Of a DNA stretch of 64,000 bases, positions 1 to 12,257 are shown in pieces. The translations under genes were made by a program, and so were the position numbers. Below the pieces are notes generated by a model. The model ran no database searches, was not told where the DNA came from, and saw nothing but the letters and a program-made list of their open reading frames with translations. Numbering within the stretch: position 1 is the stretch's first letter; each line of letters starts with the position of its first letter. Source of the stretch: Sequoia sempervirens (taxonomy: Eukaryota > Streptophyta > Pinopsida > Cupressales > Cupressaceae); assembly GCA_007258455.2 (NCBI GenBank), contig VDFB02270651.1, forward strand, positions 495,264,320 through 495,328,319, in the 5' to 3' direction.

Positions 1-1100
1 AACCATTCTATGTGGTCTCCTTAAGGGATCATGGGAACAATTTTTCTAACAAATGGTCTTGTTGCAAGAATTCACTACACAAAGCAGTGAAAGAATTAAC
101 ATCTATTTATGGATCTCCCTTACCACTATACTTATCAAATTTAGATATCTTGATCTCTTGGGGCATAGGATCATTTAGGATGTTCAAATCAAGAGAGTTG
201 CAATGATAGTAAGGGGTAAGTGAAGATTGTGTAGCGACGTTGGTTAGATTAGCAAGTTGAGACTGCATTTGACCCTTGTTTTTAGTAGGGTGTTCAAAAT
301 GGGATTAGATGGTAGAAGAGGCATATTATCCATTACAGAAGAAGATTACATTGTGGGAATTTGAAGTGCAAAACTAGGAAAATGAGGGATGTTATACCTC
401 AAAGGATTCTAAGATACATTAACTCCAAGAGTAATAGGAGGTACAAACATAGTTGTTCTTCTAAGACACCTCAAGCATCAGAATATATAGTTGGGTGCTA
501 GTGGTCCATCCAATTGAGCATCATGAGGTTGACTCAAGATTGATTGTACAAAGGTACACAAGTTTCAACTATGTTTATTAATGCATGAAGCAACTCAAGG
601 CCCTTACAATCTACGATGAGCGAGTCTCTCACATTACCAACAATATGGGAAGCTTGAGTAAATAAGTTTTTATGATTAAGGAAATCCTCAAAGTGCTTTA
701 GGTTCTTCTCTAAAGACTGAACATACTCAACGAGGACCTTAAGAGTAGCCTCATATTCTATAGGAGGAGAAAATATAAGAGGATAATTTGGTTGAGAGTT
801 CGAAGTAGAAGAATTTCCAAAGATCGAATGAGATCTACAAGGGTAAAAAAATTAGGTTGGGTCTAATAGGACTATATCAGTCTAGAGGTATGGTAGGTCT
901 AGATCTTCTTCTAACTATGTGTCCAAAAATTATAGTGGATGTGAAGCTCATAGAGTATTTTTCACAAATGCGCAACTTTGCAAAATCTAGAAAATGAGAG
1001 AAGAAAATGCAAGAAAAAATAAAAAGTTTTGAAAATTCTAAATTTTGTTTTGGAGAAAGATTTTCAAAAGGAAATTTCACATCAAGTTCATCAAAATGTA
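1..1100 (-). mobile_element. Decayed Ty3/gypsy internal region, probably the gag leader
   Basis: On the minus strand, about 545-815 reads as a nearly open, coding-like stretch (it includes YPLIFSPPIEYEATLKVLVE and further on a helical, Lys/Leu-rich segment). The flanks carry stops and shifts. I do not recognise a specific domain. The assignment to a minus-strand gypsy element rests on the LTR-like sequence just to the right, which shares the motif tagtcaaacccc with the gypsy LTR near 60,050. The element runs off the left edge, so its pol region is not visible. It could instead be a fragment of another retroelement class. Confidence 0.35.
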
Positions 1101-1149
1101 GAGTATGAAAAATGAACCGCTACAAAGGATAATCAAATCCTTCGAGGAT

Positions 1150-2280
1150 TCAAGTTTCAACCCTCCCCTCAACTAAGCCTACAGGTAACTACAACCTTCA
1201 AGTTTACCTATTAATTACTTAAATATGTGTTTTAATAGAGCACAAAAATGATCTAAACCCTTTAGACTTTAGAAACCAAAAGTACATGGCACAGAGGTTT
1301 CTTAGACAACCTGAAAAGCTCTTTGTCTAGGACTAACGTACAACTATCAAATGACAACATGTCTCACTAGTGTCTCATACAAGTAGAAAACAAAAATTAA
1401 GAAAGGAAAATCAAAACACTCTAGGGTTCTAGACATGACGGGATGTAAAAGATGATTGTACAATTAATATAAAGTAGTTGAAAGGAAAATACTAAATGGA
1501 TTTAAATGAGAATGATAAGGAAGATTTTAGAGCATCACCGAAGACATCCGATGAGATCAAAGCTCTCTCCAAACAGGTCCTTCACCTATACCTACACATA
1601 TAAGACCAAAGAGAGGGGTTGAGTGGTTGTATAGGAGTTTTCCTAAGTCAAACCCCTATTTTGGTGTTCCTACCTCCATGGATAGCCTTAGAAAATATGA
1701 TAGGAAAAGTCATAAAGTAATAGAAATGACAATATGCTAATAAAATAAAGATAGTATTCTCGATATAAAATCTTGACCACTCCAAAGAATAAAAGACAAG
1801 TAGCTTGTTGGTGCAATGAAGAAGCAACAAGGGTCTTCAAGATGGCAGTGACTTCTTTGAGTGAAAGCAATGGAGCTTTGTAATATATTGTTGTGGTTGC
1901 ATCAATAGTGGAAAAATGGAGTTTTCTCTAAAAATTGTCAATGAGAGAGAGATGGACTTCTTTGAAAGATATGTGTATGAGAGAAAAATGGAGATTGTTG
2001 TAAATTAGGGAAGAAGAGTGTAGTAGAATGCTCAAGAATTGTGTCTCCTTCCAAAATATCCCAATTCTAGAGGAAGAAGGAGGTTTCTTAGTTCAAAATT
2101 GCATGCCCGAGTGGTCATCGATGAGAGTGCAGGTTGGAAAAGGCATTACACTACCAAAAAATGATGAGTGTAACATCCTAATGGCTAACATAGTCAGATT
2201 TCACGGGAGGTCAGCGCAATGTGCGGACATCTCCATGATGCACACCTGTATGAGTGAAAATTGAACTTAATCATCAAGGA
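1150..2280 (-). repeat. LTR-like sequence of the left-edge gypsy element
   Basis: The segment shares short blocks, in the same order, with the LTR at 59,260-61,087: a block around tagtcaaacccc (about 1,647), an aatggagtttt block (about 1,915) and a gtaaattaggg block (about 2,000). That suggests a diverged member of one family in the same orientation. Terminal TG/CA boundaries and a target duplication could not be located, so the ends are approximate. Confidence 0.3.
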
Positions 2281-2700
2281 GCTATACATGTCATGTGTTA
2301 AAATATGGTTTGGATTAAAATTAGGATTAAAGAGTATAATTATTTTAATTGTAACTTTAAATGGGTTCAAGGCATGTGTAATGTGAAATTGTATAAGATG
2401 TAATTTATGACATTGTAGTAAAAATTTAACCCCAAGAAGCTAATCATAATGTACCCATAGTACATGATAGTAGTAGGCCATGGGTAAGCATTTTTAGTCC
2501 TCACATGTGTTAGATTGCATGTGTCTTTTGTCCTGAAGTCTCGAGGTCCTTAATAGGGTCCAAGGTTGTCCACTCCTCAAAGTTGATATATATATAGGCC
2601 TATAAGTATTAATACACTCACTCGAATAATCATGGGTTGTTATCATACTTGAAGTTTCTTCATTGTCAAGACCCATGCAACCCCTTAAGATCCAAAATCA
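2281..2700. other. Unassigned spacer with a TATA-like tract
   Basis: There is no coding signal. A tatatatataggcct tract near 2,586-2,600, followed by about 100 bp of mixed sequence, resembles the promoter part of a plus-strand LTR. It could be the 5' end of the G-poor element to the right, but it does not obviously match that element's LTR at 26,629, so this is not claimed. Confidence 0.2.
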
Positions 2701-4058
2701 CTTGTGTACCTTTGAATTTTGATTGAAATTTATGATATTCGAATATTTCCAATGATCAAGCACCTAATCCAATAAACAATCTCCTCAAATTCACCTCATT
2801 CTAATCATTTAAATCTCCATCTACATCACCCTTTAATATTGTTAAATCCATCAAATCATTTATCTAATCAATCATCAATTCTAAGGTTTATGTCTAATAC
2901 TTAAGGTAATACACCCAACCCATCACCTTAATCATCCAAGCCTAATTATGAAAACGCAATCAAAGGCACTTGACCCCATTCATCCATTCATTCCTCTAAT
3001 CCATCCTACTCATCTTCATTCATCAAATCACAATCTAAATCAATCTCATCATTGATATCTCTAAGGACATATCACCTTAATCATACCCCATCTACTCAAT
3101 CACATCATCCAAACCTTAATCAAATTCAACCAAACTAAATATAAATCACCTCATATAACATGAGCCCCTCATTTAATCTTATCCATATTTAATCAAATCT
3201 ATCCAATTATATTAATATTTAATGCTTAATCCTACCCATCCATCCAATCACATTTATCTAATCTTTCTTCGCATAATCAAAATTGACACCCATCACTTAT
3301 CAAGACCTCACTAGGAACTTAGCTTATCCTAATTCTAGAATCAAATCCAAATAAAATCATCTAAGGTTTTGATTCTTGATCCATCTCCTAAATCACAACC
3401 ATTCATCCCTTTGTTATCATCATCATTGAAATTCCTAATCAATAATTTATTTCAACTCATCAAATCGTCATCAAACCCATCATCAAAATCACCATCTAGA
3501 TTCCTAGGTCAAAAATGCTAAAAATCAAAATAGAAATTCATCAAAATCCTTTCTTGTACCATTTAGTGCATTTGCACCATCATTCAATGTTTCTTCCATC
3601 CTTTAACAAATTTGCATCATCCTTCTATGTTTATACTCTATACAAACCTATTTTTACACTTGAATGCATCTACAACACAAATCAATGCATTTAAAAAGGC
3701 ACAATTATGTAGATCAGCAAATTTTCTATCTATTTCAACACATATACACTATTAGATGGTGTTTTAACATCAAAGAAACCCAATCCAAATCAAAACCAAA
3801 TTTAATCAATCTAGCATCAAATTTCATACATAAAAACCTTGATTTGACCCAATCAATCAATCCAATCATCAAGTCTCATGTATCCTTGACCTTGATTAAT
3901 TAAAATCAAGTTAAACCCCTTAAAATATAAAATTTGAAATCATTTTCATATCAAAGAAAATCTCAAATTATAAGCCTCTGAAATATAAATTCATCAAATA
4001 ACCTGGAATCACTTCATCCAAGCTCATCAATGATCCAAAATTATGGATCCATTTTGAT

Positions 4059-4665
4059 TTGATGAGTCCCCTTATCACAACCATCCTAATAATCCATTCT
4101 AAACCAATGACAATGATATTCTTGGTGATCAAGATGAGTATGAAATTGATCCCCTTGATGACATCACTACAAGCAAGCTTTCCCCAAGATTATTTAATCC
4201 ATCCATACATAATCAAACACCTTTGGCCAAGAATTGGCTAGCACAATCTATGCCATCACACTTAAACATGTATTTATTGGTCACCCTGATAACACTTTTG
4301 ATAAAGGAAATCCATCTTATCATCTATCCATATCCCAACCCCTATCTTTCTACAAGGTCCCTATTGCCTCCACCCCTTATCCTAATCCATTGTCCCATTA
4401 TCCAAAAGTATATAAATACAATCTTAAACCATCCAAGACCTTCTCAAAATTCCTCCAAGGAATAAGTCAAAATCATAAATTGGTTGATTCGTACCACACC
4501 AATAATCTAAAAAATCTAAGTTCATTGATGTTGAGGTCATCATCCACACAACACATAATCCTAACACCATTAAATTCATATTATTCTTTATCAAATCTCA
4601 ATCCCATGAACACTACAAATCCCTCATCCCTCCATTTACCCAATTCAAAGAGTCTATACAAATGA
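4059..4665 (+). pseudogene. Coding relic in the G-poor element, function unknown
   Basis: One frame near 4,098-4,230 reads as an acidic stretch (DQDEYEIDPLDD) leading into NQTPLAKN. A shift of frame near 4,230 then continues for about 140 open codons to 4,665, rich in Ser, Pro, Asn, Leu and Tyr (GHPDNTFDKGNP, then PLSHYPKVYKYNLKPSK). The composition follows the G-poor DNA. The opening codon of the longer frame is TTG, not ATG, so it is not an independent gene. The placement suggests a gag or other polyprotein segment of the host element, but no family motif is visible. Confidence 0.25.
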
Positions 4666-5162
4666 GCCATGTTAAACTCTCCTCCCTCATCACACCATCC
4701 TAGTTATTCTAGCTATGGAAATATCTTGTTCTAAAGCATATCAAAACATCCCCCCATCCAAATCAATATTCTAGCATCCCATCTTAATCTTATTTCAAGA
4801 TCCCTTTCCACCTCTATCAACACCATCCCCTTATCACCTTGGTCTTGGTACCTCTATCTATGGTGGTTCTCTCACTATAGAGTAACAATAACTATCCACC
4901 ACCAGTGATCTCTCATCTCAAAATAAACTAGTATATTATTTTGAAAACAAACATCCTATTGCCAAATGAATGCTCCAAAGTATTAACTATCAAGGAAAAG
5001 TTTTAGTTCTTCATAAGAAAGGGATCTTGGAGCTCACCCATGCTAGAGAAAATCCATGATCACAAGGCCTTGGTACATATCTCAAGGAAAAAAATCTAAA
5101 AATATTGGTACAACCTTTTTACATCCTAAGGAATCTTCCCCCAAACCCACAATAGGTTCCTC

Positions 5163-6640
5163 CCATAAGTCCTTGTTCAACACACCAGAATAATGAGAGG
5201 GGGGTGAATCAATATTTTATCAAATCTCAAACCTTCCAGAACAAACAAATATTTTAAACTTTACCGCATAAACAAGAACATGAAAGATGAAGACAATGCA
5301 CAACACAACACCAAATATATGTGGAAAACCCCACAAGGGAAAAACCACAGTGAGAAGAGCTACTAGGAGCTACTATCCTAATCTAGCCTCACAAGATGAA
5401 CAACATTTAAAAAAAAAGTTTAGGGCTACAACCCAAGTAAGCTAAAACTCCTTGATTACAGTTTTAGGGTTACACCTAAGGAAGTTACAACTCCCTGATC
5501 TGAGCACACACTCAAGAATTATTGTAGAATGATAGTCCTTCTACTTTACAGACTCTCCAAATTTCTTCTCAATTGCACACTAGCTCACTGCTTTCAGCAA
5601 TTAAGAAGTTGTTGCCTTTGGATCACTACCTCCAACAAAAAATTAAGCACACTTCTTTGCATGCCTTCTATCACAAGGATATGATCAAAATGATACCAGA
5701 CAGGATCTACCTTAAATTTTGTTTCTCTTCCAATCACTCATGCAATCATCATACTACTACCACACCCTAGATCAACTAGGTTTATAATTTATAATGATAT
5801 TACATTGATTTCATTTCACATTTCAGCCTACAACAACAAAAATATTACATTTGTAAGTCGGTCAGGGGAAAAACAAACAAGATGAAACATGAAGAGGGAA
5901 AGACCCAAAAGACTACTTGTAACACCAAGAAGAGGAAAATTCCTTGCAAATCCCAACACGTGCTTAACCTAGTCCCAAAACATTCTTCACATCTTTGATC
6001 TTCTATAAACAACATTTGCACGCTTTGCAAAATACAAATTAGGTCCACCATAACCAAGAAAACATGTAACATGTAGCATGTCAGCCTTCACATCCAATGG
6101 TGGTACACAATAATGATAAAACATCATTTTCATTTCTCCTAGATGAGTCGACATGACCCATACAACACCTTAAATCACTCCTCAAACTCTACCCAATCTT
6201 GAACTTGTGGCGCACACCATCAACATACCTTAGTCGACCTTAGCAAAAGAATAAGCCAAAAAAAATCATTTTGGATTGGATGTTGTACCGGAGAATCTAG
6301 AAACCATTTTGTGGAAAATTAACAAGCATCACATGATATTCAGGAGCACTCTCATACACCCCTTACACAACTTCATGTAGCAACAAGAAAGTTGGCGCAA
6401 GCCAACAAACATTGAAACTAGTCTCCAAACAACACAATCCAGTACTCTATCACTTCTAACTTTCTCTGCGAAAGGATTATTGACATGATACTTTGGATAT
6501 AACACCTTCACATATCAAAGAACTTAAATTTTGACTCACACAACTGTATCTTCAAATGCAGAGTTATGCAAAGCCAACCTTTACACTTCTGAGAGCATCC
6601 TCATAAAATCAACACAATCTTCAGTCTACCACTCCCAAAA
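5163..6640 (+). repeat. Dispersed repeat beginning near gagaggggggtgaatca, copy 1
   Basis: The stretch shares long, collinear similarity with 45,820-45,961 plus 49,090-49,980: the gagaggggggtgaatcaatat start, then a block around caagggaaaaaccacagtga, then gggctacaaccca, then the cgtgtaacatg/atgtaacatg block. It interrupts the G-poor sequence, so it is an insertion there. The class is not certain; it looks like the LTR or leader of another retrotransposon. The right boundary is approximate. Confidence 0.6.
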
Positions 6641-9600
6641 ACACCTTTTCAATAAATCAAGTGATTTGAAACATGGATCACACATGCATTGACACAATAT
6701 AAATCTATCCTCCAAAATAGAACAAAAATACATCATCAACAAATAAATACAAAGCATTTCTCAAAGAGTCTCACAACCAAACAACCAAACTACAACACTC
6801 TTCATAGAAATTTTGACATCAATGACAACCAAACTACAACACTCCTCCAAGAATTTTATCACCATTTCCCTCCCTCTATCATACCAATCCAAAATAAATG
6901 TGATTATCCCTTCCCCTTCTTATGGCACACATCCTCAATCCACTAAATCCATTTTGGGCCCTAATGTCCCAAAATCAAGTCCACCATTTTCTCTACCCAT
7001 TTGAGGTTTGTACATCCCAAATTCAATCATCCCAAATCCTACCTGTTCATCCCTTACAATTATCAATTAGGATTCGCCAAGGAATACATCCTTGAACCCT
7101 TCTATCCACTATCCCAATAATCCATGCTCACATACCCATACCATTTCCTTTGAAAGCAATTTGGATACTAAAACAAAAATATCCAAAGAAAAAAATCAAT
7201 AAAAATCCAAGGATCACCACGTTACAATAAATAAACATGTGAAAGAACAAAAAAATATGATCCTAAATCAAACTAAATACAAAAGGACACAAAGTCCCAC
7301 CAAGAAAAAATAAAAAATAAAAACCATGTGGATACCAAAGAAAAAATAAGCAATGCATTCAAAAGAAAAATCCAAATTGGTGTCCAAACCTACTACTTCA
7401 AAATATTCCTCCACTCCTAAATATCCCACCACCATCTAAGAATTTTCCATCCCCTAATTCTATTTTTGGCCCATATGTCCAAAAAACCACTATCCTGAGT
7501 CCTCCATCATCTCCTAAATCCATTTTGGGTTCTTACATACCAAAATCCATTATCATCATACCTTCATCTAAATTCCCAATCCAAAATCCACTTCTAATCC
7601 AAATCTCCCCACTCCATCATGCTATGTGCAAACATAGGTCCTAGGTCCCCTCTATCCCATCACATTTCTCTATACCTCCATCGACCCTTCCTTCCATCAT
7701 CCAACATATATTTACCATCATATTCCTTTAATCCATGCCTTTACATAATCCACCTATCCTCCATTCACCCAACCTTCTATTTCTATCAATGACATCCTTT
7801 ATCCTTCTAACCCCCACAACACCATAGTTATCCTTTAAATAATACCAATAAGGTTGCTACCAACATACAATGGTCATTTTGAATGGGCTCCTATTACTCA
7901 ATAAGGAAAAAAATTCTTGAGTTTGTTCTCCTTTTCTCTAACCTCCCAATTCACTTATCCTTTATCCAACTCATTGTCTTCCATCCTTATCAACCTTCCT
8001 CCATCCTAATCCAAAAAAAAAAAACAAACAAAGGAAAGATAAATAATCTATCCAATGGTGAAAAACACTCCTTGTGGCACCTTGGAAAAGTACCATGATA
8101 AAAACTTGGAAAATAGATGTCATGAGTAAATCCACCCATCCACTTACACTCTACACTTGGGGAAAGCTTCACCAAATCCATCCTATCTACCTCCTCATAC
8201 CTCCCTTATCCCATATATCTATCCATTATATCCATATATATCTCATCCTCTCCTTCGCCCCATCTCCCTATCCAAATCTACCCATTGTATCCCATCCTTC
8301 CTAATCCCTCCACCCTACATTCATGCTTGATAAGGATAGGGGAAAGTTATCCACACATGCTTTGGAAACCTCTTGGAATGCATCCAACTATACCAAACAT
8401 CCCTCTTGCATTCTCTATCCATAAATTTTTTACTACCTTCAACCATAAATTTATCCCCCTAACAACACAAATCCTACCCTACCAATTCCCATGAATTTGG
8501 TAGACATTTCCATGATGGATTTAACACATTAACTACACTATATCTAGTGTGTGTTATTTCCTTCCTATAAAAAATATCCCTTGGAAATTCATCCTCCATA
8601 CCCTCTAATCCTTCCATATTATCCTCCCACCATATAGATATTCTCTATACTCATGCTTCCTCCATTCAAAAAATCCAAAAATTTCCCTATCCTCTATCTT
8701 CCTACATCATCAACTTATCATGCATCACCATGAGCATCCCAGTGCCTCGTCATACACAACATATCTACAATGTGGCATTTTATTCTTACACAACATAGTC
8801 CTTGAAGGTTGCACCAAAACCAATCTATCCATTAATCCTACATCCCCCGTTCATTTACATCCCATATCAATAATTCCTTTATCTCTCCTCATCCCATAAT
8901 ACCTTATCCTTGGACTTGGATTTCCCCTTATCATTAGTGTCAAGCTACAGGATACCTCCATACAATCCAATAAAATACCTCCAATCAATCCAACACTCTT
9001 AGCAATCTAATGCTCCTAACAATCCATGCATCACAAGAGAATCTTAATCCATGCACTTCTCATTATCAGTCTAAGCAAATCATCCAATCACATCCATCAG
9101 TCTTGTTCCCAAGCTTGCTACAAGCCTTGATCAAATTTCCATCATTGTCATCATCAAGATATATTGTTCCCAATCCTCACGTTCTTCTTTGGATATGCAT
9201 TCCCACATCAAAATCTCCCTCTATTATCAATTAGTTGAAATTTATTATTTTTTTCTTGATCACAACAACTTCATTTTTTTTTGTGTCATTTTGTGCATGC
9301 TTACTTGCTTGTTTGTTTGCATTATCCTTTGTCTTGCATTTGTATCGATATTTTCTACCTACCTCTCATAATGGTATCATGGTATTATACATCGTAGGGT
9401 TTCTTGTGACTTTTTCTTACACACGGGACACATCATCACCCTAATCTTGTATACCTTGGTGCATAACACCTAATGCCATATCAAATAAAGAGTGTTTAAT
9501 CCAATACAATGTAACCAGGCCATCCCTTCCCTCCCCACCCCTCCATCTCTTATCCAACTCCTTCATTCTTAATTCATTATCCCTTCATCCTTTTATTTCA

Positions 9601-9709
9601 TGTCCCTCGACCTCTTCTATCCATCATCTTTTTTCCTCTCTTCTAATATATCTTGCATCTTTTTATCCTTTTTGAGAGCACACCCATGTTCTCCTAACTT
9701 TCTTGTGCT

Positions 9710-10961
9710 TGTTGGCCTCCTACAATGATTTAACAACTAATCCCTTAAATTTGTGATTCAGAGATTAGACATCTAATTTGAATAGCTATCTCAATCATCA
9801 TGAAGGTGCATTTACCTTGTCAACCCAGGGACATAGACTTGAAATGGGTCAACACAGTATGTGCACTAGGAATCCATAGTAGCCATATTCATTCTATAGC
9901 TAAGAAAGACATAATGTTGAAATTAAATTGCTTGGAAAGAAGTAATATAAGTGTTGAACATCAACCAACAACTATACTAAGCTAGAATGCATAACAAAAA
10001 TGAAAATCTAAGCAAACAAACATGAAACTACTATATATGCTTTGGCTGCATGAACAATCACATAATGGAATTCTAGTGGTTGCAAGAACAAACAATTCCC
10101 AGATTCTTAACTAATTGTTGAAAAAAAAGTAATAACTAAACTAAAGGATGGAATGCTTACCAAGTGGCCCCCCTTGGATGAGTATCCCTTAAGACAAATG
10201 TAAAATCAGATGCACAAACTTATAACCTCATTTTATTCATTGGAAAGCATGAGTACAATCAAGTAGCATAACTATATTACTAAAAAACTAAGAATGCGAG
10301 TACAACATCAGATTAATCAACCTTTTGAGAAGGAGCATTCGAGTCTTATTTATAGGAAGAAATACTACTAACTAACTACCTAGCAAGGCGGTCAACTTAA
10401 TAGATTAGGACGCCACTTTAGGGAAAGCATGAAAAGTGGAAAGGAGGTCATGCATGCGTGGAATCTGGTCAAGCAATTTTTCCTTAACGCAAATCTAGCA
10501 TAACAATAGCTCCTATATTCTCTCAACAAACTATTATGACCATTTACAAGGCAGTTACAATTTTTGATTTGAACTAGGAATCTCCCTCCATTGAGAGTCT
10601 TCTCTCCATTGACCTTTTGAATGATCACCTTGTTGACCTTTATGGAAAATGACTAGCTGGTAGAATCTTCCTCAATTTTATAGGCTCTAATTATATCTGC
10701 ATGACAACATTAGTACACACAACAATTGCATATCTATAACTATCTTAAAGTAACATTCATTAATCCACATGTAAATTTAACATAGATAGTTCATATAGCA
10801 TGCCAATGTCATTAACAGTTACAAAAATAAACTTATGCCCAATGTCTATGGTTTTGAGGAAATAACATGAAAATGTCAATATCCAAGTATCAAGGTCTAT
10901 GACAACTACAACAAATGGATAATAAATTATATCAAAATTGAGCCATAAATTAGACTCATCA
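9710..10961 (-). repeat. 3' LTR of the gypsy element
   Basis: About 1,252 bp, aligned end to end with 25,208-26,461 and diverged throughout by scattered substitutions and a few small indels. On the minus strand it starts TGATGAGTC and ends GGCCAACA, so both TG and CA termini are present. Confidence 0.9.
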
Positions 10962-10974
10962 CTCCCCCTAAACC
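10962..10974 (-). other. 3' polypurine tract of the gypsy element
   Basis: The minus strand reads AGGTTTAGGGGGAG immediately before the LTR start TGATGAGTC. This is the expected position for the plus-strand primer of reverse transcription. Confidence 0.8.
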
Positions 10975-10999
10975 TAATGTTTTATTGGTCCTCTAGCAG

Positions 11000-11344
11000 A
11001 GGAAGGGTTGTTTTTTTACTTGGTCAGTACTCTGAAATCTACAAATTCTAGCTATCCTACATTAGTTCTTGTAGTGTATGAATTAAGGTCCCAATAGAAC
11101 CCTTGCTTGTTGTCCAACCTGTTCCATCTTTTCCTTTCTGCAACTATATCATATTGATAATACCTAAAATTTGGCACATACCATAATAGGATAGGTGGTT
11201 AAAAAGTTAATGGAAGCCAAAATTGTCCCTTCATCCTTCCAATCTGTATATATCTATCAACTCTTTTGCATGCTACATAATAGTTCTGCAGAGAGTGAGG
11301 CTCAGCTTGTTTTAACTCATCAATCAGATTGTTATGCCAAATAT
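11000..11344 (-). pseudogene. Distal end of the gypsy extra 3' ORF
   Basis: Reading the minus strand from the copia insertion point, an open stretch (LKQAEPHSLQNYYVACKRVD, then a basic segment) continues to about 11,199. It is followed by further coding-like sequence with stops up to the polypurine tract. It is the C-terminal part of the extra ORF whose main part lies at 17,130-18,690. The copia insertion sits between them with near-identical 5-mers (aatat/gatat). No known domain is recognised. Confidence 0.5.
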
Positions 11345-11669
11345 TGTAGAATTTGAGAAAGCCAACTTCACATAACCCAATTATCACCTGCATGCAAATA
11401 ACCTGTCATAGAAAGGAAGAGATGGAGACAAAAAAGCAAAGGGTGCTCTGAAAGCTAAAAATGCATTAATCAGAGAAAAAGTGATATAATACAATGAGAT
11501 CAATCCTTATGAAGGAGATCAAGAAACCCTAAAGTGTAACCTAAAAGGGAGCATTTAATAATTAGAATAATTATTAAATGCCTACAAAATGCAAACTAAT
11601 TTAATCTTAAGAGAAATATAAAAGGTAACTTAATTAAAATAATTAAGTAATAAACCTTTTACTCTAACA
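11345..11669 (-). repeat. 3' LTR of the copia element
   Basis: On the minus strand it runs from TGTTAGAGT to TCTACA. It aligns without large gaps to 16,805-17,129. The start TGTTAGAGTAA is shared with the non-autonomous element at 45,962. Confidence 0.92.
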
Positions 11670-11681
11670 CCCCCCCTTAAG
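11670..11681 (-). other. Copia polypurine tract
   Basis: The minus strand reads CTTAAGGGGGGG directly before the LTR start. The same tract precedes the 3' LTR at 48,722, which supports common ancestry of the two elements. Confidence 0.85.
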
Positions 11682-11929
11682 ATGAACTTAGGGAGTAGCT
11701 ACAAACTAAATGCATGAAAGCAATGCAACTACAAGCTAGAAAGCAAACTTGGGTCCCGACAACTAGGCCTGATGAGGTACCCAATCACAACCAAATCTCT
11801 ATAAAGTGGAGTAAAGGAGAAAACCCAATGGGAAAAACTCCTCTCCAAAAAGAGATGAAAAACATGCTGAAAAAAAACATGAAGGAAGGCCTCATAGAGG
11901 CCCCCCAAGGAAAACTTCCTTCAACCCAA

Positions 11930-12257
11930 GCATGGAGTGCAACTGAAGATAGCACGACGATGCCAAAGGTTTAGTGAAGATGTCTGCAACCTACTCCTCT
12001 GTAAGAATGTACTCCAAGATGAGAGAACCATCCTGAATCAACTGCCTGATGAAGTGCATGTGGATCTCAATGTGCTTAGTCCACTGATGCTCCACTGGGT
12101 TGCAGGAAATGTGAATGGCACTCTGATTATCACACCAAAGAATAGTGGGACTGTTGACATCACCAGCCCAATCAGATTCAGTGAAATAGCCAACAACATG
12201 AGGGGATCCTAAAGTGTAGTGAATGCCATAATGAGTGGTGCCCCGAATGTACCTCAA
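11930..12257 (-). pseudogene. Copia RNase H domain
   Basis: The minus strand gives the RNase H end of the polyprotein: SDWAGD near the start, LWCDNQSAIHIS in the middle, the TKHIEIHMHFIR segment, and VADIFTKPLA as the usual C-terminal signature. One stop (TAG, where Gln is expected) sits just before VADIFTKPLA. This domain would remove RNA from the RNA-DNA hybrid during reverse transcription. Confidence 0.85.

Larger units (their letters stand above)
2700..9709 (+). mobile_element. G-depleted, C/A/T-rich retroelement, left part (outer layer of the nest)
   Basis: For about 7 kb the plus strand is dominated by cat/cca/tcc runs. Many 60-base lines hold only one to three G. The same composition resumes right of the inserted gypsy element at 26,462, leading to a polypurine tract and an LTR starting tgtaaacacc. 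The two halves therefore look like one plus-strand LTR element opened by a later insertion. Coding remnants are weak and no RT, integrase or protease motif was recognised. A distinct repeat with normal composition interrupts it at about 5,163-6,640. Its left LTR could not be identified. The class is inferred from the right end only. Confidence 0.5.
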
